Assembly: GCF_004348735.1 (NCBI RefSeq)
Contig: NZ_SMKT01000034.1
Span: 1-64,000, forward strand
Direction of reading: 5' to 3'
Origin: Actinomadura sp. KC06
GTDB lineage: Bacteria; Actinomycetota; Actinomycetes; Streptosporangiales; Streptosporangiaceae
DNA length: 64,000 nucleotides
The position numbers and the translations under genes were made by a program. A model generated the notes under the pieces. The model was not told the DNA's origin. It did not search any database and saw only the letters and a program-made list of their open reading frames with translations. This document shows, one piece after another, positions 22,201-35,780 of this stretch (positions are counted from its first letter, which is position 1; each line of letters begins with the position of its first letter).

Positions 22201-25200
22201 CGCCGCTCGTCCTGCCCGAACACGGCGACATCGCCGTCCAGGTGGTCGTGGAGGCCGCCGACGACGAGGGCCGCCGGGTTGTGGGCGTCCACTCCAGGGC
22301 GGATGACCGGATGTGGGTCCGGCACGCCACCGGTGTGCTCGCGGACGACGCCCCGGAACCGGCGTTCGACCTGGCCGCGTGGCCGCCAGAGGGCACCGCG
22401 CCGGTGCCGGTGGACGGCGCGTACGAGCGGCTGGCAGACGCGGGCTACGGCTACGGCCCGCTGTTCCAGGGCCTTCGCGCGGTGTGGCGGCGCGGCGACG
22501 AGCTGTTCGCCGAGATCGCACTGCCCGAACAGGACCAGGAGGACGGCTTCGGCGTCCACCCGGCGCTGCTGGACGCGGTGCTCCACGCCGGGCTGGTCGC
22601 CTCGGACGGCGCGCACCACGACGGCGGGATGGTGCTGCCGTTCGCGTGGAACGGGGTGCGGCTGCACGCGTCGGGCGCCACGTCCGTCCGGGCGCGGCTG
22701 ACGCCCGCCGGCGCGGACGGGATGACGATCCTGCTCGCCGACGAGTCCGGCCGCCCGGTGCTGAGCGCCGGCTCGCTCGTGTCGCGGCCCGTCCAGGCCG
22801 AGCGGTTCACGAGCGGGGCGTCCGGCCATCACGACTCGCTCTACCGGCCGAACTGGACCCCCGTCCCGGCCGACGAGCCCGCCGTCCCGTCGTGGGCGCT
22901 GTGGAACGACCTGGATGACGACGACGCCGCCGACGTTCCGGAGACGGTCGTGCTGCCCGTCGACGGCGGGACGGCCCGCGACGTCCGCGACGTCCGCGAC
23001 GCCGTGCACCGGGTGCTCGACGTGACGCGCTCATGGCTGGACGGCGACCGGTACGCCGCCTCGCGCCTCCTGGTGCTGACGAGCGGCGCGGTCGCGGTGA
23101 CCGGCGACGACCTGTCCGACCTCGCGGGCGCGGCGGTGTGGGGCCTGCTGCGGTCCGCCCAGGCGGAGCACCCGGACCGGATCGTCCTCGTGGACTCCGA
23201 CGACCCCGCCGACCGGCCCGCCGCCGTCGCGGCCGCCGCGGCGGCGGGCGAGCCGCAGGTGGCGCTCCGGGACGGGCGCGGGCACGTGCTCCGCCTGGCC
23301 CGCGTCCCGGCCCACCCCGACCCGTCCGACCCGGGCGTTACCGGGACGGCGTCCACCGCCCCGGTGCTGGACGGCGCCGGAACCGTACTGATCACCGGCG
23401 GGACCGGCGGCCTCGGCGCGCTGCTCGCCCGGCACCTGGTCACCGAGCGCGGCGTGCGGCGGCTGCTGCTGACCAGCCGCCGCGGCATGGACGCGCCCGG
23501 CGCCGCGGACCTGGCCGCCGACCTGCGCGGGCTCGGCGCCGACGTCACGGTGGCCGCCTGCGACGCGGCCGACCGCGACGCGCTGGCGCGGCTGCTCGGC
23601 GGCCTGCCCGCGGACCGCCCACTGACCGGCGTGATCCACGCCGCCGGAGTCCTGGACGACGCGACGTTCACCGCGCTCACCCCCGAACGCGTGGACGCCG
23701 TCCTGCGGCCCAAGGCGGACGCGGCCTGGAACCTGCACGAGCTCACCCGCGACATGAGCCTGTCCGCGTTCGTCCTGTTCTCCTCGGCCGCCGGTGTCCT
23801 CGGCACGCCGGGCCAGGCCAACTACGCCGCCGCGAACGCCTTCCTGGACGGCCTCGCCGCCTACCGCACGGCGCGCGGCCTGCCCGCGCAGTCGCTGGCG
23901 TGGGGCCTGTGGGCGGCGGACGGCAGCGCCATGACCGGCGCGCTGGACGGCGGCGACGTCCGCCGCATGGCCCGCTCGGGCGTCCGGGCGCTGCCCGCCG
24001 ACGAGGGCCTCGCGCTCTTCGACGCCGCGTCCCGGTCCGCGGAGCCGCTGCTCGTGCCGATCGGGCTGGACGTCAAGGCGCTCGCGGGCGCCGGCGACGA
24101 CCTGCCGCCCGTGCTGCGCGACCTGGTGGGCGGGCGCGCCCGCCGCCGGGCCGCGTCCTCAGCCGGGGCCGGTGCCGCGCTGCGGGACCGGCTCGCGGCG
24201 CTGCCGGAGGCGGACCGGCGCCCCGTGCTGGTGGACATCGTCCGGAACCAGACCGCGCTGGCCCTCGGCTTCGACGGGCCGCGCGCCATTGACGCCGTCC
24301 GCGCGTTCCGGGACCTCGGCGTGGACTCGCTGTCGGCCGTCGAGCTGCGCAACCGGCTGAACCAGGCGACGGGCCTGCGGCTTCCCGCGACGCTCGTCTT
24401 CGACCACCCGACCCCGGACGTCCTTGCCGGGCACCTCCTCGACGAGCTGTCCGGCGGCGACCCGTCCGGCGCGGTTCCGGCCGTGGCCGTCCGGGTGCCG
24501 GTCGACGACGACCCGATCGCGATCGTCGGGATGGCGTGCCGCTACCCCGGCGGCGTCGCCACCCCCGACGACCTGTGGCGGCTCGTCGCCGGAGGCGTGG
24601 ACGGCGTCTCCGGTCTTCCGTCCGACCGCGGCTGGAACCTGGCCGGGCTGTACGACCCCGAGCCCGGCCGTCCGGGCAAGAGCTACGTGAACCAGGGCGG
24701 CTTCCTGGACGACGCGGCCGACTTCGACGCGGACTTCTTCGGCATCAGCCCCAACGAGGCCTGGCTGATGGATCCGCAGCAGCGGTTGCTGTTGGAGGTG
24801 TCGTGGGAGGCGCTTGAGCGGGCGGGTATCGATCCGACGTCTCTGCGTGGCAGTGCGACGGGTGTGTTCGCCGGGATGATGTATCACGACTACGCCTACA
24901 ACAACAGCACGGGTTCGGTGGCGTCGGGCCGTATCTCCTACACCCTCGGCCTGGAAGGCCCGGCGGTCACCGTTGACACCGCCTGCTCATCATCGCTGGT
25001 CGCGCTGCATTGGGCCGTCCAAGCGCTGCGCTCGGGCGAATGCTCGCTGGCGCTGGCCGGTGGCGTCGCGGTGATGGCCACCCCTGAGACATTCGTGGAG
25101 TTCAGCCGCCAGCGCGGCCTGGCCCCAGACGGCCGGGCCAAATCGTTTGCGGCCTCGGCGGACGGCACGTCCTGGGGCGAGGGTGCCGGGATGTTGCTGG

Positions 25201-28200
25201 TGGAGCGGCTGTCGGACGCCCAGCGCAATGGTCATCAAGTGTTGGCGATCGTGCGGGGCAGTGCGGTCAACCAGGACGGTGCGTCCAATGGCCTGACCGC
25301 GCCGAACGGGCCGTCGCAGCGGCGGGTGATCGGCCAGGCGCTCGCCACCGCCGGCCTGACCACGGGCGATGTGGACGCGGTCGAAGCGCACGGCACTGGC
25401 ACCACGCTGGGCGACCCGATCGAAGCGCAAGCGGTATTGGCGACCTACGGGCAGAACCGTGCAGAGGGACGTCCGCTGTGGCTGGGGTCGATCAAGTCGA
25501 ACATCGGCCACACGCAGGCCGCCGCCGGGGTGGCGGGGATCATCAAGATGGTCGAGGCGATGCGCCACGGCGTCCTCCCCAAAACCCTGCACATTGACGA
25601 GCCGACCCCGCACGTCGACTGGTCGGCCGGGGACGTAGAGCTGCTGACCGAAGTGCGGGAGTGGCCGGTCAACGGGCATCCGCGCCGTGCCGGGATCTCG
25701 TCCTTCGGGATCAGCGGCACCAACGCGCACGTCATCATCGAAGAACCCGAGGCGGTAGACGACGTCGCGGAGTCCGGCGAGGAGTCCGGTGTTGTGCCCT
25801 GGGTCGTGTCCGGCAAGTCCGCCGAGGGCCTGCGGGGACAAGCGGAGAAGCTGCACGCGTACCTGGTGGAGCGTCCGGAGCTGACGCCACTGGACGTGGG
25901 CTTCACGCTCGCGACCTCGCGCGCCGTCCTCGACCATCGTGCGGTTGTGGTGGCGGGTGACCGGGCCTCGGGGCTGCGCGGGCTGGCGGCGGTCGCGGCG
26001 GGCGAGTCCCGTCCGGACGTGCCCACCGGAACCGTCTCCACCGGCTCGACGGCGTTCCTGTTCTCCGGTCAGGGCGCGCAGCGGCTCGGCATGGGCCGCG
26101 AGCTTTACGCGGCGTTCCAGCCCTTCGCGGACGCCTTCGACGACGTGTGCGCGGCGCTGGACGAGCACCTGGACCGTCCGCTCCGCGACGTGATCTGGTC
26201 GGACGCCGAGCTGATCGATCAGACGGTGTTCACGCAGGCCGGGCTGTTCGCCGTCGAGGTGGCGCTGTTCCGGCTCCTCGAATCCTGGGGCGTCCGTCCC
26301 GACTTCCTGGCCGGTCACTCCATCGGCGAGATCACCGCCGCGCACGTCGCGGGAGTGTGGTCGCTGCGGGACGCGGCGACGCTGGTGGCAGCGCGCGGAC
26401 GCCTGATGCAGGCGCTCCCCGCGGGTGGTGCGATGGCGGCCGTCGAAGCCGCCGAGGACGAGCTGACATCGCTGCTGGACGCCGAGCCCCGCGTGGCGAT
26501 CGCCGCGCTGAACGGGCCCCGGTCGGCCGTGATCTCCGGAGCGGAGGACGCGGTCGCGGAGATCCAGGCCACTTTCGAGGCTCAGGGGCGCAGGACGACC
26601 CGCCTCCGGGTCTCGCACGCCTTCCATTCGCCCCTCATGGACCCGATCCTCGACGACTTCCGCGCCGTCGCGGAAGGGCTCGCCTACGCGACTCCGTCCG
26701 TGCCGATCGTGTCGGGTCTCACCGGCCGCGTCGCGGCGGCGGAGCTGACGTCGCCCGAGTACTGGGTGCGGCATGTGCGGGAGGCGGTCCGGTTCGCCGA
26801 CGCCGTCGCGCGGCTGGAGTCCGAGGGCGTGACGCGGTTCGTTGAAGTCGGGCCGGACGGCGTCCTGACGGCGATGGCGCAGAGCTGCGTCGCCGACCCG
26901 GCCGAGGCCGTGCTCGTCCCGGTGTTGCGCCGGGACCGGGCGGAGGAGCCGGAGGTGTTCGCGGCACTCGGCGCGATCCACGCGCACGGCGCAGCCGTGG
27001 ACTGGACCGCGATCTTCGCGGGACGGAACGCGCGACGGGTGGACCTCCCGACCTACGCCTTCCAGCGGCGCCGCTACTGGCTGGACGCCCCGGCGGTCTC
27101 GGGCGACGTGTCGATGCTCGGCCAGGTCGCCGCGGAGCATCCGCTGCTGGGCGCGGCCGTCGCGCTGCCGGACTCCGACGGCGTGGCGCTGACCGGCCGC
27201 CTGTCGGCGGGCGCGCAGCCGTGGCTCGCCGACCACGAGGTGCTCGGCAACACGCTGCTGCCCGGGACGGCGTTCGTGGAACTGGCCGTCCGGGCCGGGG
27301 ACCAGGTCGGCTGCGACGTGCTGGAGCGGCTGACGCTGCTGGCGCCGTTGACGCTGCCCGAGCACGGCGGTGTCGACGTCCAGGTCGTGGTGGGCGCCGC
27401 GGATGAGGACGGCGCTCGTCCGGTGAGCGTCTACTCCCGCCGCGCCGACGCCCCGGACGACCTTCCGTGGACGCGCAACGCCGACGGCGTCCTCGCCGCC
27501 GCCGGCCCGGCACCGGAGGCCGAAGCGTCCGACCTCGCGGCATGGCCGCCCGCCGGCGCGACCGCCGTGGACGTCGACAACGTCTACGACGACCTCTCCG
27601 CGCGCGGGTTCGGCTACGGTCCGGTGTTCCAGGGGCTTCGGGCGGCGTGGCGGCTCGGGGACGAGCTGTTCGCCGAGGTCGCACTCCCGGACGAGGTCCG
27701 GGCCGAGGCCGGTGGGTTCGGCGTCCACCCGGCGCTGCTGGACGCCGCGATGCACGTGATGCTCATCAGCGGCGACGACGGCCAGGAGGCGGTCCTCCCC
27801 TTCGAGTGGAGCGGGGTGAGGCTGCTGGCCTCCGGCGCCTCGTCGGTTCGCGTCCACGTCACGCCGGCCGGTGACGGCGGTGTGGCCATGATGCTGGCGG
27901 ACGAGTCCGGCGGCACGGTGCTGTCCGTGGACTCGCTGGTGACGCGGCCGGTGCCGGCGGGGGAACTCGGTGCCGCGGACGGGCCGGGCGCCGACTCGCT
28001 GTTCCAGGTGACATGGACACCGCATCCGCTGGACGGCGCGTCCGGAGCCGGCACGTCCGGAGCCGGCACGTCCGATGCCGGGGACGGCTGGGCCGTCGTC
28101 GGCGCGGACGGCCCGGACCGGCTCGGTCTCGACGCCGCGACCGCGCATTTCCCCGACCTCGCCGCGCTGGCCGAGGCGGCCGGGACCGGGCATCCGATCC

Positions 28201-31200
28201 CGGACGTGGTGGTGTGGTCGTGCGCGCGGCGGTCGGGCAATGTCCCGGACGCCGTCCGTTCGGCCGCGCACGAGGCCCTGGGCGTCGTGCGGACCTGGCT
28301 GGCCGATGCGCGGTTCGGCTCGTCCCGGCTGGTGGTGGTCACGCGCGGCGCGGTCGCCGCCGGCGCGGACGACGGCCCGGACGATCTCGCCGCCGCCTCC
28401 GTGCGGGGCCTGATCCGCACCGCGCAGACAGAGAACCCGGACCGTTTCGTCCTCCTGGACCTGGACGAGGACGAGCCGCCGTCCGGCCTCCTGCCTGCCG
28501 TGCTGCGGGCGGACGAGCCGGAACTCGCGGTGCGGGCCGGACAGGCCCGCGTCCCGCGCCTGGCCCGCGCCACCGGCCCCCGCCCCGGCACTGGACCATG
28601 GACGGCGGACGGGACGGTCCTGATCACCGGTGGCACGGGCGGGCTCGGCGCGCTGGTGGCGCGGCATCTGGTGGCGGCGCACGGCGTCCGGCGCCTGCTG
28701 CTGACCAGCCGCCGCGGCCTGGACGCCCCGGGCGCGGCGGAGCTGCGCGCGGAGCTCGCGGCGGCGGGCGCGGACGCCGAGGTCGCCGCGTGCGATGCGG
28801 CGGACCGCGACGCGGTCGCCGGGCTTCTCGCACGGATCCCGGACGAGCACCCGCTCACCGGCGTGATCCACGCGGCCGGGGTGCTTGACGACGGCGTGAT
28901 CTCGTCCCTGACGCCCGAGCGGATGGACACCGTCCTACGGCCCAAGGCAGACGCCGCGTGGCACCTGCACGAGCTGACCCAAGACATGGATCTGTCGGCG
29001 TTCGTGCTGTTCTCGTCCGTCGCCGGGACGCTCGGCGGCGCGGGGCAGGGGAACTACGCGGCGGCCAACGCGTTCCTGGACGCGCTGGCCGCGCACCGCC
29101 GCGCGCGAGGGCTCGCCGCCACGTCGCTGGCGTGGGGGCCGTGGAGCGGGACGGGCGGGATGGCGGGCCGCCTGGACGACGCGGACGCCGAGCGGCTCCG
29201 GCGCTCCGGCATGCCGCCGCTCGCACCGGACGAGGGCCTCGCACTCTTCGACGACACAATCCGCGCAGACACAGACACGGCCGTGCTCGTGCCGGTCCGG
29301 CTTGACCTGGCGCTGATGCGGTCGTTCGCGGGTTCGGGCCTGCTGCCGCCGATGCTGCGCGGCCTGGTCCGGACTCCCGCCCGGCAGGCGGCGCGGGGCG
29401 GTGGCGCGTCGTCGCTGCGCCGCCGGCTGGCCGGGCTGGACGGCCCGGATCGCGAACGCGTCCTGCTCGACCTGGTGCGCGCGCAGGTCGCCGCGGTCCT
29501 CGGTCACGACGGCACCGCGTCCATCGAACCGGACCGGGCGTTCAGCGAGCTGGGCTTCACGTCGCTGTCGGCGGTGGAGCTGCGCAACCTCCTCAACGCG
29601 GCGACCGGGCTGCGCCTGCCGGCCACCCTGGTCTTCGACCATCCGAACGCGCGCGCCGTGGCCCGCCACATCGAGGGCGAGGTCCTCGGCGCGGACGACG
29701 ACGCCGCGCTCCCCGCGGCGGCCGGCGCGGCGGCGGGCGACGACCCGATCGCGATCATCGGGATGGCGTGCCGCTACCCCGGCGGCGTCTCCCGGCCGGA
29801 CGACCTGTGGCGCCTGGTGTCGGCGGGCGTCGACGCGGTGGCGCCGTTCCCCCGCGACCGCGGCTGGGACGTCGACGGCCTCTACGACCCCGAGCCCGGC
29901 AAACCGGGCAAGACGTATGCGGCCGAGGGCGGGTTCCTCTACGACGCGGCGGACTTCGACGCCGAGTTCTTCGGCATCTCGCCGCGTGAGGCGGAGGAGA
30001 CCGATCCGCAGCAGCGGCTGCTGCTGGAGACGTCCTGGGAGGCGTTCGAGGACGCCGGCATCGACCCGTCCGCGCTTCGGGGGAGCGCCACCGGCGTGTT
30101 CGCCGGGGTGATGTACCACGACTACGCGGGCGGGGCCAACGCGGGAAGCATCGCGTCGGGCCGCGTCTCCTACACGCTCGGGCTGGAGGGCCCGGCCGTC
30201 TCGGTCGACACGGCGTGCTCGTCGTCGCTCGTCGCGCTGCACCTGGCCGTCCAGGCGCTGCGGTCGGGCGAGTGCTCGCTGGCGCTGGCGGGCGGCGTGA
30301 CGGTGATGGCGACGCCCGGGACGTTCGTGGAGTTCAGCCGCCAGCGCGGCCTGGCGGGCGACGGGCGCAGCAAGTCGTTCGCGGCGGCGGCCGACGGCAC
30401 CGGCTGGGGCGAGGGCGCCGGGATGCTGCTCGTCGAGCGGCTGGCGGACGCCCGCCGCAACGGTCACCCGGTGCTGGCGGTCGTCCGGGGCAGTGCGATC
30501 AACCAGGACGGCGCGTCCAACGGGCTGACCGCGCCGAACGGCCCGTCGCAGCGGCGCGTGATCCGGCAGGCCCTCGCGAACGCCGGGCTGGGCCTGGACG
30601 ACGTGGACGCGGTCGAGGCGCACGGCACCGGCACCACGCTCGGCGACCCGATCGAGGCGCAGGCGCTGCTCGCGACGTACGGGAAGGACCGTCCGGAAGA
30701 GCGCCCGCTGTGGCTGGGATCCGTCAAGTCCAACATGGGCCACACGCAGGCCGCCGCCGGGGTGGCCGGGATCATCAAGATGGTCGAGGCGATGCGCCAC
30801 GGCGTCCTGCCGAAGACGCTGCACGTGGACGAGCCGACCCCGCACGTGGACTGGTCGGCGGGCGGCGTCCGGCTGCTGACCGAGGCGCGGGACTGGCCGG
30901 CGAACGGGCGTCCGCGCCGCGCCGGGGTGTCGTCGTTCGGGATCAGCGGGACGAACGCGCACGTGATCCTGGAAGAGCCCCCGGCCCCTGCGCCGGATAC
31001 GCCCGCGAACGAGGACGGCGACGGCGTCGGCACCGGCGCGCCGGGCGTCGTCCCGTGGGTGGTGTCCGCGAAGACCGCCGACGCGGTGGCGGGTCAGGCG
31101 GAGCGGCTGGCCGCCTTCGTCCGGGCCGACGACGAGCTCGGCGCGCTGGACGTCGCGCACGCCCTCGTCACGTCCCGGGCCGTTTTCGCGCATCGCGCCG

Positions 31201-34200
31201 TCGTGCTCGCCGAGGACCGCGAGTCCGCGCTCGGCGCGCTCGCCGACCTGGCCGCCGGGCGGGAGTCCGGCGCGGTGGTACGCGGCGTCGCCCGCGGCGT
31301 GGCGCGCACGGCGTTCGTGTTCCCCGGGCAGGGATCGCAGTGGGCGGGCATGGCCGTGGAACTGCTCGAAACGTCGCCGGTCTTCGCGGCACGGCTGGCG
31401 GAGTGCGCCGACGCGCTGCGCCCCTACATCGACTGGGATCTGTTCGACGTCCTCCGCGGCGACGGCACGCCGCTGGAACGGGTGGACGTCGTCCAGCCCG
31501 TGCTGTGGGCGGTGATGGTCGCGCTGGCCGAGGCGTGGCGCGGGTTCGGCGTGCGTGCGGAGGCCGTCGTGGGCCACTCCCAGGGCGAGATCGCCGCGGC
31601 GTGCGTGGCCGGGGCCCTGTCCCTGGACGACGGCGCACGCGTCGTCGCGGTCCGCAGCCGCATCATCGGCGAGGGCTTGGCGGGCAAGGGCGGCATGCTG
31701 TCGGTGGCGGCGCCGGCCGACCGCGTCACCGCCCTGCTCGAAGACTACGGCGGCCGGCTGGAGCTGGCCGTGGTGAACGGGCCGGGTTCGGTCGTCGTGT
31801 CCGGCGACGTCGGCGCGCTGGAGGAACTGCGGGCGGCGCTGGACGGGGACGGCGTCCGCGTCCGGGTCATCCCCGTGGACTACGCGTCGCACTCGATGTT
31901 CGTCGAGGGCATCCGCGACCGGATCCTCGCGGAGCTGGACGGGCTGTCCCCGCGCTCGGTGAAGACGGGCTTCTACTCCACGGTCACCGGCGGGCCCGTG
32001 GACACCGCGACCCTGGACGCCGAGTACTGGTACGCCAACCTGCGCAACACCGTCCGCTTCGAGGACGCGACCCGCGCGCTGCTCGCCGACGGGTTCGGCG
32101 CGTTCGTCGAGGCGAGCCCGCACCCCGGCCTGCTGGTGGGCCTCGGCGAGACCCTGGACGCGGCCGGCGCGAACGCCGTCGCGGTCGGCTCGCTCCGCCG
32201 CGGCGAGGGCGGCCTCGGGCGGCTGCTGGCATCGGTCGCCGAGGCGTTCGCCGGCGGCGTCGACGTCGACTGGAACGCCGTGCTGGACGGTGGCGGGCGG
32301 TCCGGCCGGGTCGTGAAGCTGCCGACGTATGCGTTCCAGCGCCGCCGCTACTGGGCCGACGCCCCGGCCGGGACCGGCGACGCGACGTCCCTCGGCCTGG
32401 ACGCGCCCGACCATCCGCTGCTCGGCGCCGCGCTCGCCGCGCCCGATTCGGGCGGCGTGACGCTCACGGGCAGGCTGTCGGCGGCCGCGCAGCCGTGGCT
32501 CGCCGACCACGCCGCCGGCGGTGTCGTGCTGTTCCCCGGCGCGGGCTTCGTGGAGCTGGCGATCCGCGCGGGCGACCAGGCCGGCTGCGGCCGCGTCGAG
32601 GAGCTGGCGCTGGAGGCGCCGCTGGTGCTGCCCGAGGACGGCGGCGTCCGCGTCCAGGTCGTCGTCGGCGCCGAGGGCGACTCGGGCGAACGGCCGGTGT
32701 CGGTGTACTCGCGGCCGGACGCGGACGAGCCGTGGACCCGCCACGCCGCCGGCGTCCTCACCCCCGCGGGCCCCGAACCCGAGCCCTCGCCCGCGCAGTG
32801 GCCCCCGGCCGATGCCGAACCCGTGGACGTCACCGACCTGTACGACGGTCTCGCCGTCGCCGGGCTGGAGTACGGTCCGGCCTTCCAGGGGCTGACGGCG
32901 GCGTGGCGGCGCGGCGACGAGGTGTTCGCCGAGGTCGCGCTGCCCGAGGACATGGACGTCGACGGCTACGGCCTGCACCCCGCTCTGCTGGACGCGGGCC
33001 TGCACGCGATCGCGCTGACCGGGGTGTCCGGCGACGGGATCCTGCTGCCGTTCGCATGGTCGGGCGTGGAGCTGTTCGCGTCGGGCGCGTCAGCGCTGCG
33101 AGTTCGGGTGGCGCCCGCCGAGAACGGCGCGGTGTCCCTCCGGTTCGCCGACGTCACCGGACACGCCGTCGCGTCCGTGGACGCGCTCGTGCTGCGGGCC
33201 GTCCCGGCCGACCGGCTGGCGGCCGCCGCCGGATCGCGGTTCCACGACTCGCTGTTCCGGCTGGACTGGGCCCCGCTGCCCGCGCCGGGCCCGGCCGCCG
33301 CGGCTCCGCCCGAGTGGGCGGAATGGGACGCGCTGGTCGCGGACGCCGCGGTCCCGGAGATCGTGGTGCTGCGCGTCACGGGCGGGCGGGACGCGGCCGC
33401 CGTGCGGCCCGCCGTCCACCGCGTCCTGGACGTGCTGCGGCCGTGGCTGGAGGAGGAGCGGTTCGCCGCGTCCCGGCTGGCCGTCGTCACCTCCGGCGCG
33501 GTGGCCGTGACCGGCGCAGGCGAGGTCACCGACCTCGCGGGCGCGGCGGTGTGGGGCCTGGTCCGGTCCGCGCAGTCGGAGGACCCCGGCCGGATCGTCC
33601 TGGCGGACGTCCCCGAGCCCGCCGCCGGACTCGACGAGGTCCTCGCCGTCCTCGCGTCCTCGGGCGAACCTCAGGTCGCGCTGCGGGACGGCGAGTTCCA
33701 CACGGCGAGGCTGGCGCGCGTCCCGGCGGGCCAGCCTGAACCGCTCGAAGAGACCGAAGACGCTTCCGCCGAGGACGCTTCCGCTGATGGCGCGATCTTG
33801 GTGACGGGTGCTTTGGGTGCGCTGGGCGGTGTGGTGGCGCGGCATCTGGTGGCCGAACGTGGTGTGCGGCGGTTGCTGTTGACCAGCCGTCGTGGCGCGG
33901 ACGCGCCGGGCGCGGCGGAATTGGCGGCGGAGTTGGAAGCGCTGGGCGCAGAAGTGGAGGTGGCCGCGTGTGACGTGGCCGACCGTGAGGCGCTGGCAAG
34001 GCTTCTGGAGGGCCGCCGCCTGTCGGGTGTGGTGCACGCGGCCGGGGTGCTGGACGACGGCATGATCTCGTCGCTCACACCGCAGCATGTGGACACCGTC
34101 CTACGCCCGAAGGTCGATGCCGCCTGGAACCTGCACGAGCTGACCCGGGACATGGAGCTGTCGGCGTTCGTGCTGTTCTCGTCGGCGGCCGGTGTTCTGG

Positions 34201-35780
34201 GCACGCCAGGCCAGGGCAATTACGCGGCGGCCAACGCGTTCCTGGACGCCCTGGCCCACCACCGCAGGGCCGAGGGCCTGCCCGCGCAATCGCTCGCCTG
34301 GGGGCTGTGGGCCGCCGACGACAGCGGCATGGCCGGGCAGCTCGACGACAGCGAACGCCAGCGGATCGCCAGGTCCGGTGTGGACGCGCTGCCGCCCGGT
34401 CAGGGGCTCTCGCTGCTCGACACGGCGGCCGCGCTGGACGAGGCCGCACTCGTCCCGATCAAGCTCGACCTCAGGGCCCTCGCCGCCGTGCCCGAGCCGC
34501 CGCACCTGTTCCGCGGGCTCCTGCCGCGGTCCCGGCGCAGCGCGTCGGGGGCGCGGGCGGACGCCGAGTCGCTGCGCGAGCGCCTCGCCGGGCTCCCGGA
34601 GGAGCAGCAGGAACGCGAGCTTCGGGACCTCGTCCTCGCCTACGCGGCCGGGGTGCTCGGGCACAGCGGCCCCGAGGCCGTCGACCCCGAGCGCGACTTC
34701 CTCGAAGCGGGCTTCGACTCGCTGACCGCGATGGAGCTGCGGAAGGGGCTCAACGCGGCCACCGGGCTGCGGCTGCCCGCGATGGCCGTGTTCGACGCCA
34801 AGAACCCCGCCGAGCTGGCCCGGCACGTCCGGGCCCGCCTCGCCGCGGAAATGGGCGGCCACGCGGACGCCGACCCTGACGGCGCGACGCTTCCGGCGGA
34901 GTCCGGTGACGGCGCGGACGGCACAGGCGGCACGGGCGCGGCGGACGGCGGCGACACGCTGAGCGACCTCTTCCGGTCGGCCGTCCTCTCCGACAACGTC
35001 GTGAAGGGGTTCCTGATGCTCCATGCGGTAGCGGACACCAGGCCCAGGTTCCGCACCGCCGACGCGGCGCCGCCCCTGGCGCCGGTGAAGCTGGCGGACG
35101 GGCCCGCGCGCCCCCGCCTGATCTGCGTCTCGACGCCGATGGCCGTGGGCGGCGTCCACCAGCACGCGCGGCTGGTCTCCCACTTCCAGGGGGAGCGGCA
35201 CGTGTCCGCGCTGCCGCTGCCCGGGTTCGCGCCGGGCGAGAGCCTGCCCGAGACGGCGGCCGTCATGACCGAGGCGGTCGCGGAGAGCGTCCTGCGGGCC
35301 GCGGAGGGGGAGCCGTTCATCCTGCTCGGCTACTCCTCCGGCGGGCTCATCGCGCACATGGCGGCCCGCCACCTGGAGAAGGCGGGCGCCGGGCCCGACG
35401 GCCTCATCATGCTGGACACCTACCGCGTCGGCGACACGGCGATGAGCGCCGGGCAGAAGCCGCTGGCCCTGGCCCTGCTGGAGATGGAACCGGCGTTCGG
35501 CCGGTTCGACAGCGCCCGGCTGTCCGGGATGGGGTACTACGCCAAGCTGCTCCTCCACTTCGCGCCCGCCCCCCTCTCCGCCCCGGTCCTGTTCGTCCAG
35601 GCCACCGAGGCGTTCATACCCGTACCCGAGAACGACCCCGAGGCCGGCGACATGCTCGCGGCGCCCTGGGACGACGCGCACACGCTCCGGACGGTCCCCG
35701 CAAACCACTTCACGCTCATCCAGGACCACGCGGAGGCCACCGCGCAGATCATTCGGGAGTGGCTCACCGCGCCGGGATAG
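19257..35780 (+). CDS. PKS-2: terminal modular type I PKS, three KS-AT-DH-KR-ACP modules plus thioesterase
   Basis: 5507 residues. It performs the last three elongations and releases the product. An N-terminal docking coil ([18 protein letters not shown]) occupies residues 5-22. Approximate residues are: module 4 KS 36-445, AT 550-830, DH 914-1180, KR 1375-1558, ACP 1652-1730; module 5 KS 1750-2162, AT 2262-2548, DH 2627-2902, KR 3117-3302, ACP 3395-3475; module 6 KS 3495-3907, AT 4018-4312, DH 4385-4652, KR 4845-5025, ACP 5115-5191; TE 5235-5507. AT4 and AT5 are malonyl-type. AT6 has GHSQGE (Ser4108) and YASH (4209-4212), so methylmalonyl. All KRs have LDD. ACP5 reads LGFTSL instead of LGFDSL but keeps the phosphopantetheine Ser3436. 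The TE has GYSSG with nucleophile Ser5360, an LDTY Asp region and NHFTLIQDH. Only six bases separate it from PKS-1, whose last codons supply a GGAAGAG ribosome-binding site, so the two are probably co-translated. Confidence 0.95.
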   Translation: MPETDEKLLTALRASLKETERLRARHRKLTAELREPIAIVGMACRYPGGVTSPEDLWTLVADGVDALSGFPSDRGWASDLYDPEPGRPGKSYVDRGGFLHDAAGFDPGFFGVGPNEAFMMDPQQRLLLEVSWEALERAGIDPTSLRGSATGVFAGMMYHDYAYNNSTGSVASGRISYTLGLEGPAVTVDTACSSSLVALHLAVQALRAGECSLALAGGVAVMATPDAFIEFSRQRGLAPDGRAKSFAASADGTSWGEGAGMLLVERLSDAQRNGHRVLAIVRGSAVNQDGASNGLTAPNGPSQRRVIGQALANARLAADQVDAVEAHGTGTALGDPIEAQALLATYGRDRPEERPLWLGSIKSNIGHTQAAAGVAGIIKMVEAMRHGVLPKTLHIDDPTPHVDWSAGDVELLTEAREWPVDGHPRRAGISSFGISGTNAHVIIEEPEAEPESERSAEPQPQPLPAVPWALSARGEDGLRAQARRLASFLRDRAELDPLDVAFSLATTRAVLEHRAVVVGADRDALLADLDALAEGAPGRDIARGVAAPGLTAFLFSGQGAQRVGMGRELHEAFPEFADAFDAACAEFDKHLDTPLRQVVWSDAELLDRTAYTQAGLFAVEVALFRLLESWGVRPDLLAGHSIGELAAAHVAGLWSLEDAATLVAARGRLMQALPAGGAMTAVQASEDEVTPLLDAAAIDIAAVNGPDSVVVSGAESAVARIVDEFAARGRKTTRLRVSHAFHSPLMEPMLDEFRRVAESVAYSPPAIPVVSDLTGRTATPEELAAPDYWVRHVRHAVRFADAVRHLEDEGATRFVELGPGGVLTALAQAALTAPDGIAAVPALKADAPEAATLLSAIGALHATGADVDWSALLAGRGARRVDLPTYAFQRERFWLVDRPGAADAAALGLGPVEHPLLGAAVVLPDAGGAVLTGRLSVDSQPWLADHRMLGSVVLPGTAFVDLAIHAGDLLGCGTLEELTLQAPLVLPEHGDIAVQVVVEAADDEGRRVVGVHSRADDRMWVRHATGVLADDAPEPAFDLAAWPPEGTAPVPVDGAYERLADAGYGYGPLFQGLRAVWRRGDELFAEIALPEQDQEDGFGVHPALLDAVLHAGLVASDGAHHDGGMVLPFAWNGVRLHASGATSVRARLTPAGADGMTILLADESGRPVLSAGSLVSRPVQAERFTSGASGHHDSLYRPNWTPVPADEPAVPSWALWNDLDDDDAADVPETVVLPVDGGTARDVRDVRDAVHRVLDVTRSWLDGDRYAASRLLVLTSGAVAVTGDDLSDLAGAAVWGLLRSAQAEHPDRIVLVDSDDPADRPAAVAAAAAAGEPQVALRDGRGHVLRLARVPAHPDPSDPGVTGTASTAPVLDGAGTVLITGGTGGLGALLARHLVTERGVRRLLLTSRRGMDAPGAADLAADLRGLGADVTVAACDAADRDALARLLGGLPADRPLTGVIHAAGVLDDATFTALTPERVDAVLRPKADAAWNLHELTRDMSLSAFVLFSSAAGVLGTPGQANYAAANAFLDGLAAYRTARGLPAQSLAWGLWAADGSAMTGALDGGDVRRMARSGVRALPADEGLALFDAASRSAEPLLVPIGLDVKALAGAGDDLPPVLRDLVGGRARRRAASSAGAGAALRDRLAALPEADRRPVLVDIVRNQTALALGFDGPRAIDAVRAFRDLGVDSLSAVELRNRLNQATGLRLPATLVFDHPTPDVLAGHLLDELSGGDPSGAVPAVAVRVPVDDDPIAIVGMACRYPGGVATPDDLWRLVAGGVDGVSGLPSDRGWNLAGLYDPEPGRPGKSYVNQGGFLDDAADFDADFFGISPNEAWLMDPQQRLLLEVSWEALERAGIDPTSLRGSATGVFAGMMYHDYAYNNSTGSVASGRISYTLGLEGPAVTVDTACSSSLVALHWAVQALRSGECSLALAGGVAVMATPETFVEFSRQRGLAPDGRAKSFAASADGTSWGEGAGMLLVERLSDAQRNGHQVLAIVRGSAVNQDGASNGLTAPNGPSQRRVIGQALATAGLTTGDVDAVEAHGTGTTLGDPIEAQAVLATYGQNRAEGRPLWLGSIKSNIGHTQAAAGVAGIIKMVEAMRHGVLPKTLHIDEPTPHVDWSAGDVELLTEVREWPVNGHPRRAGISSFGISGTNAHVIIEEPEAVDDVAESGEESGVVPWVVSGKSAEGLRGQAEKLHAYLVERPELTPLDVGFTLATSRAVLDHRAVVVAGDRASGLRGLAAVAAGESRPDVPTGTVSTGSTAFLFSGQGAQRLGMGRELYAAFQPFADAFDDVCAALDEHLDRPLRDVIWSDAELIDQTVFTQAGLFAVEVALFRLLESWGVRPDFLAGHSIGEITAAHVAGVWSLRDAATLVAARGRLMQALPAGGAMAAVEAAEDELTSLLDAEPRVAIAALNGPRSAVISGAEDAVAEIQATFEAQGRRTTRLRVSHAFHSPLMDPILDDFRAVAEGLAYATPSVPIVSGLTGRVAAAELTSPEYWVRHVREAVRFADAVARLESEGVTRFVEVGPDGVLTAMAQSCVADPAEAVLVPVLRRDRAEEPEVFAALGAIHAHGAAVDWTAIFAGRNARRVDLPTYAFQRRRYWLDAPAVSGDVSMLGQVAAEHPLLGAAVALPDSDGVALTGRLSAGAQPWLADHEVLGNTLLPGTAFVELAVRAGDQVGCDVLERLTLLAPLTLPEHGGVDVQVVVGAADEDGARPVSVYSRRADAPDDLPWTRNADGVLAAAGPAPEAEASDLAAWPPAGATAVDVDNVYDDLSARGFGYGPVFQGLRAAWRLGDELFAEVALPDEVRAEAGGFGVHPALLDAAMHVMLISGDDGQEAVLPFEWSGVRLLASGASSVRVHVTPAGDGGVAMMLADESGGTVLSVDSLVTRPVPAGELGAADGPGADSLFQVTWTPHPLDGASGAGTSGAGTSDAGDGWAVVGADGPDRLGLDAATAHFPDLAALAEAAGTGHPIPDVVVWSCARRSGNVPDAVRSAAHEALGVVRTWLADARFGSSRLVVVTRGAVAAGADDGPDDLAAASVRGLIRTAQTENPDRFVLLDLDEDEPPSGLLPAVLRADEPELAVRAGQARVPRLARATGPRPGTGPWTADGTVLITGGTGGLGALVARHLVAAHGVRRLLLTSRRGLDAPGAAELRAELAAAGADAEVAACDAADRDAVAGLLARIPDEHPLTGVIHAAGVLDDGVISSLTPERMDTVLRPKADAAWHLHELTQDMDLSAFVLFSSVAGTLGGAGQGNYAAANAFLDALAAHRRARGLAATSLAWGPWSGTGGMAGRLDDADAERLRRSGMPPLAPDEGLALFDDTIRADTDTAVLVPVRLDLALMRSFAGSGLLPPMLRGLVRTPARQAARGGGASSLRRRLAGLDGPDRERVLLDLVRAQVAAVLGHDGTASIEPDRAFSELGFTSLSAVELRNLLNAATGLRLPATLVFDHPNARAVARHIEGEVLGADDDAALPAAAGAAAGDDPIAIIGMACRYPGGVSRPDDLWRLVSAGVDAVAPFPRDRGWDVDGLYDPEPGKPGKTYAAEGGFLYDAADFDAEFFGISPREAEETDPQQRLLLETSWEAFEDAGIDPSALRGSATGVFAGVMYHDYAGGANAGSIASGRVSYTLGLEGPAVSVDTACSSSLVALHLAVQALRSGECSLALAGGVTVMATPGTFVEFSRQRGLAGDGRSKSFAAAADGTGWGEGAGMLLVERLADARRNGHPVLAVVRGSAINQDGASNGLTAPNGPSQRRVIRQALANAGLGLDDVDAVEAHGTGTTLGDPIEAQALLATYGKDRPEERPLWLGSVKSNMGHTQAAAGVAGIIKMVEAMRHGVLPKTLHVDEPTPHVDWSAGGVRLLTEARDWPANGRPRRAGVSSFGISGTNAHVILEEPPAPAPDTPANEDGDGVGTGAPGVVPWVVSAKTADAVAGQAERLAAFVRADDELGALDVAHALVTSRAVFAHRAVVLAEDRESALGALADLAAGRESGAVVRGVARGVARTAFVFPGQGSQWAGMAVELLETSPVFAARLAECADALRPYIDWDLFDVLRGDGTPLERVDVVQPVLWAVMVALAEAWRGFGVRAEAVVGHSQGEIAAACVAGALSLDDGARVVAVRSRIIGEGLAGKGGMLSVAAPADRVTALLEDYGGRLELAVVNGPGSVVVSGDVGALEELRAALDGDGVRVRVIPVDYASHSMFVEGIRDRILAELDGLSPRSVKTGFYSTVTGGPVDTATLDAEYWYANLRNTVRFEDATRALLADGFGAFVEASPHPGLLVGLGETLDAAGANAVAVGSLRRGEGGLGRLLASVAEAFAGGVDVDWNAVLDGGGRSGRVVKLPTYAFQRRRYWADAPAGTGDATSLGLDAPDHPLLGAALAAPDSGGVTLTGRLSAAAQPWLADHAAGGVVLFPGAGFVELAIRAGDQAGCGRVEELALEAPLVLPEDGGVRVQVVVGAEGDSGERPVSVYSRPDADEPWTRHAAGVLTPAGPEPEPSPAQWPPADAEPVDVTDLYDGLAVAGLEYGPAFQGLTAAWRRGDEVFAEVALPEDMDVDGYGLHPALLDAGLHAIALTGVSGDGILLPFAWSGVELFASGASALRVRVAPAENGAVSLRFADVTGHAVASVDALVLRAVPADRLAAAAGSRFHDSLFRLDWAPLPAPGPAAAAPPEWAEWDALVADAAVPEIVVLRVTGGRDAAAVRPAVHRVLDVLRPWLEEERFAASRLAVVTSGAVAVTGAGEVTDLAGAAVWGLVRSAQSEDPGRIVLADVPEPAAGLDEVLAVLASSGEPQVALRDGEFHTARLARVPAGQPEPLEETEDASAEDASADGAILVTGALGALGGVVARHLVAERGVRRLLLTSRRGADAPGAAELAAELEALGAEVEVAACDVADREALARLLEGRRLSGVVHAAGVLDDGMISSLTPQHVDTVLRPKVDAAWNLHELTRDMELSAFVLFSSAAGVLGTPGQGNYAAANAFLDALAHHRRAEGLPAQSLAWGLWAADDSGMAGQLDDSERQRIARSGVDALPPGQGLSLLDTAAALDEAALVPIKLDLRALAAVPEPPHLFRGLLPRSRRSASGARADAESLRERLAGLPEEQQERELRDLVLAYAAGVLGHSGPEAVDPERDFLEAGFDSLTAMELRKGLNAATGLRLPAMAVFDAKNPAELARHVRARLAAEMGGHADADPDGATLPAESGDGADGTGGTGAADGGDTLSDLFRSAVLSDNVVKGFLMLHAVADTRPRFRTADAAPPLAPVKLADGPARPRLICVSTPMAVGGVHQHARLVSHFQGERHVSALPLPGFAPGESLPETAAVMTEAVAESVLRAAEGEPFILLGYSSGGLIAHMAARHLEKAGAGPDGLIMLDTYRVGDTAMSAGQKPLALALLEMEPAFGRFDSARLSGMGYYAKLLLHFAPAPLSAPVLFVQATEAFIPVPENDPEAGDMLAAPWDDAHTLRTVPANHFTLIQDHAEATAQIIREWLTAPG
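33787..34318 (+). repeat. Near-identical KR6 core, copy 1 (partner at 51470-52003)
   Basis: The ketoreductase core of PKS-2 module 6 and that of PKS-4 module 9 share almost the same DNA, from ATGGCGCG at the strand-1 motif to the ATCGCTCGCCTGGG segment after the catalytic Tyr. The flanking DH and linker sequences are less alike, as expected for gene conversion of the KR cassette. Confidence 0.7.
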
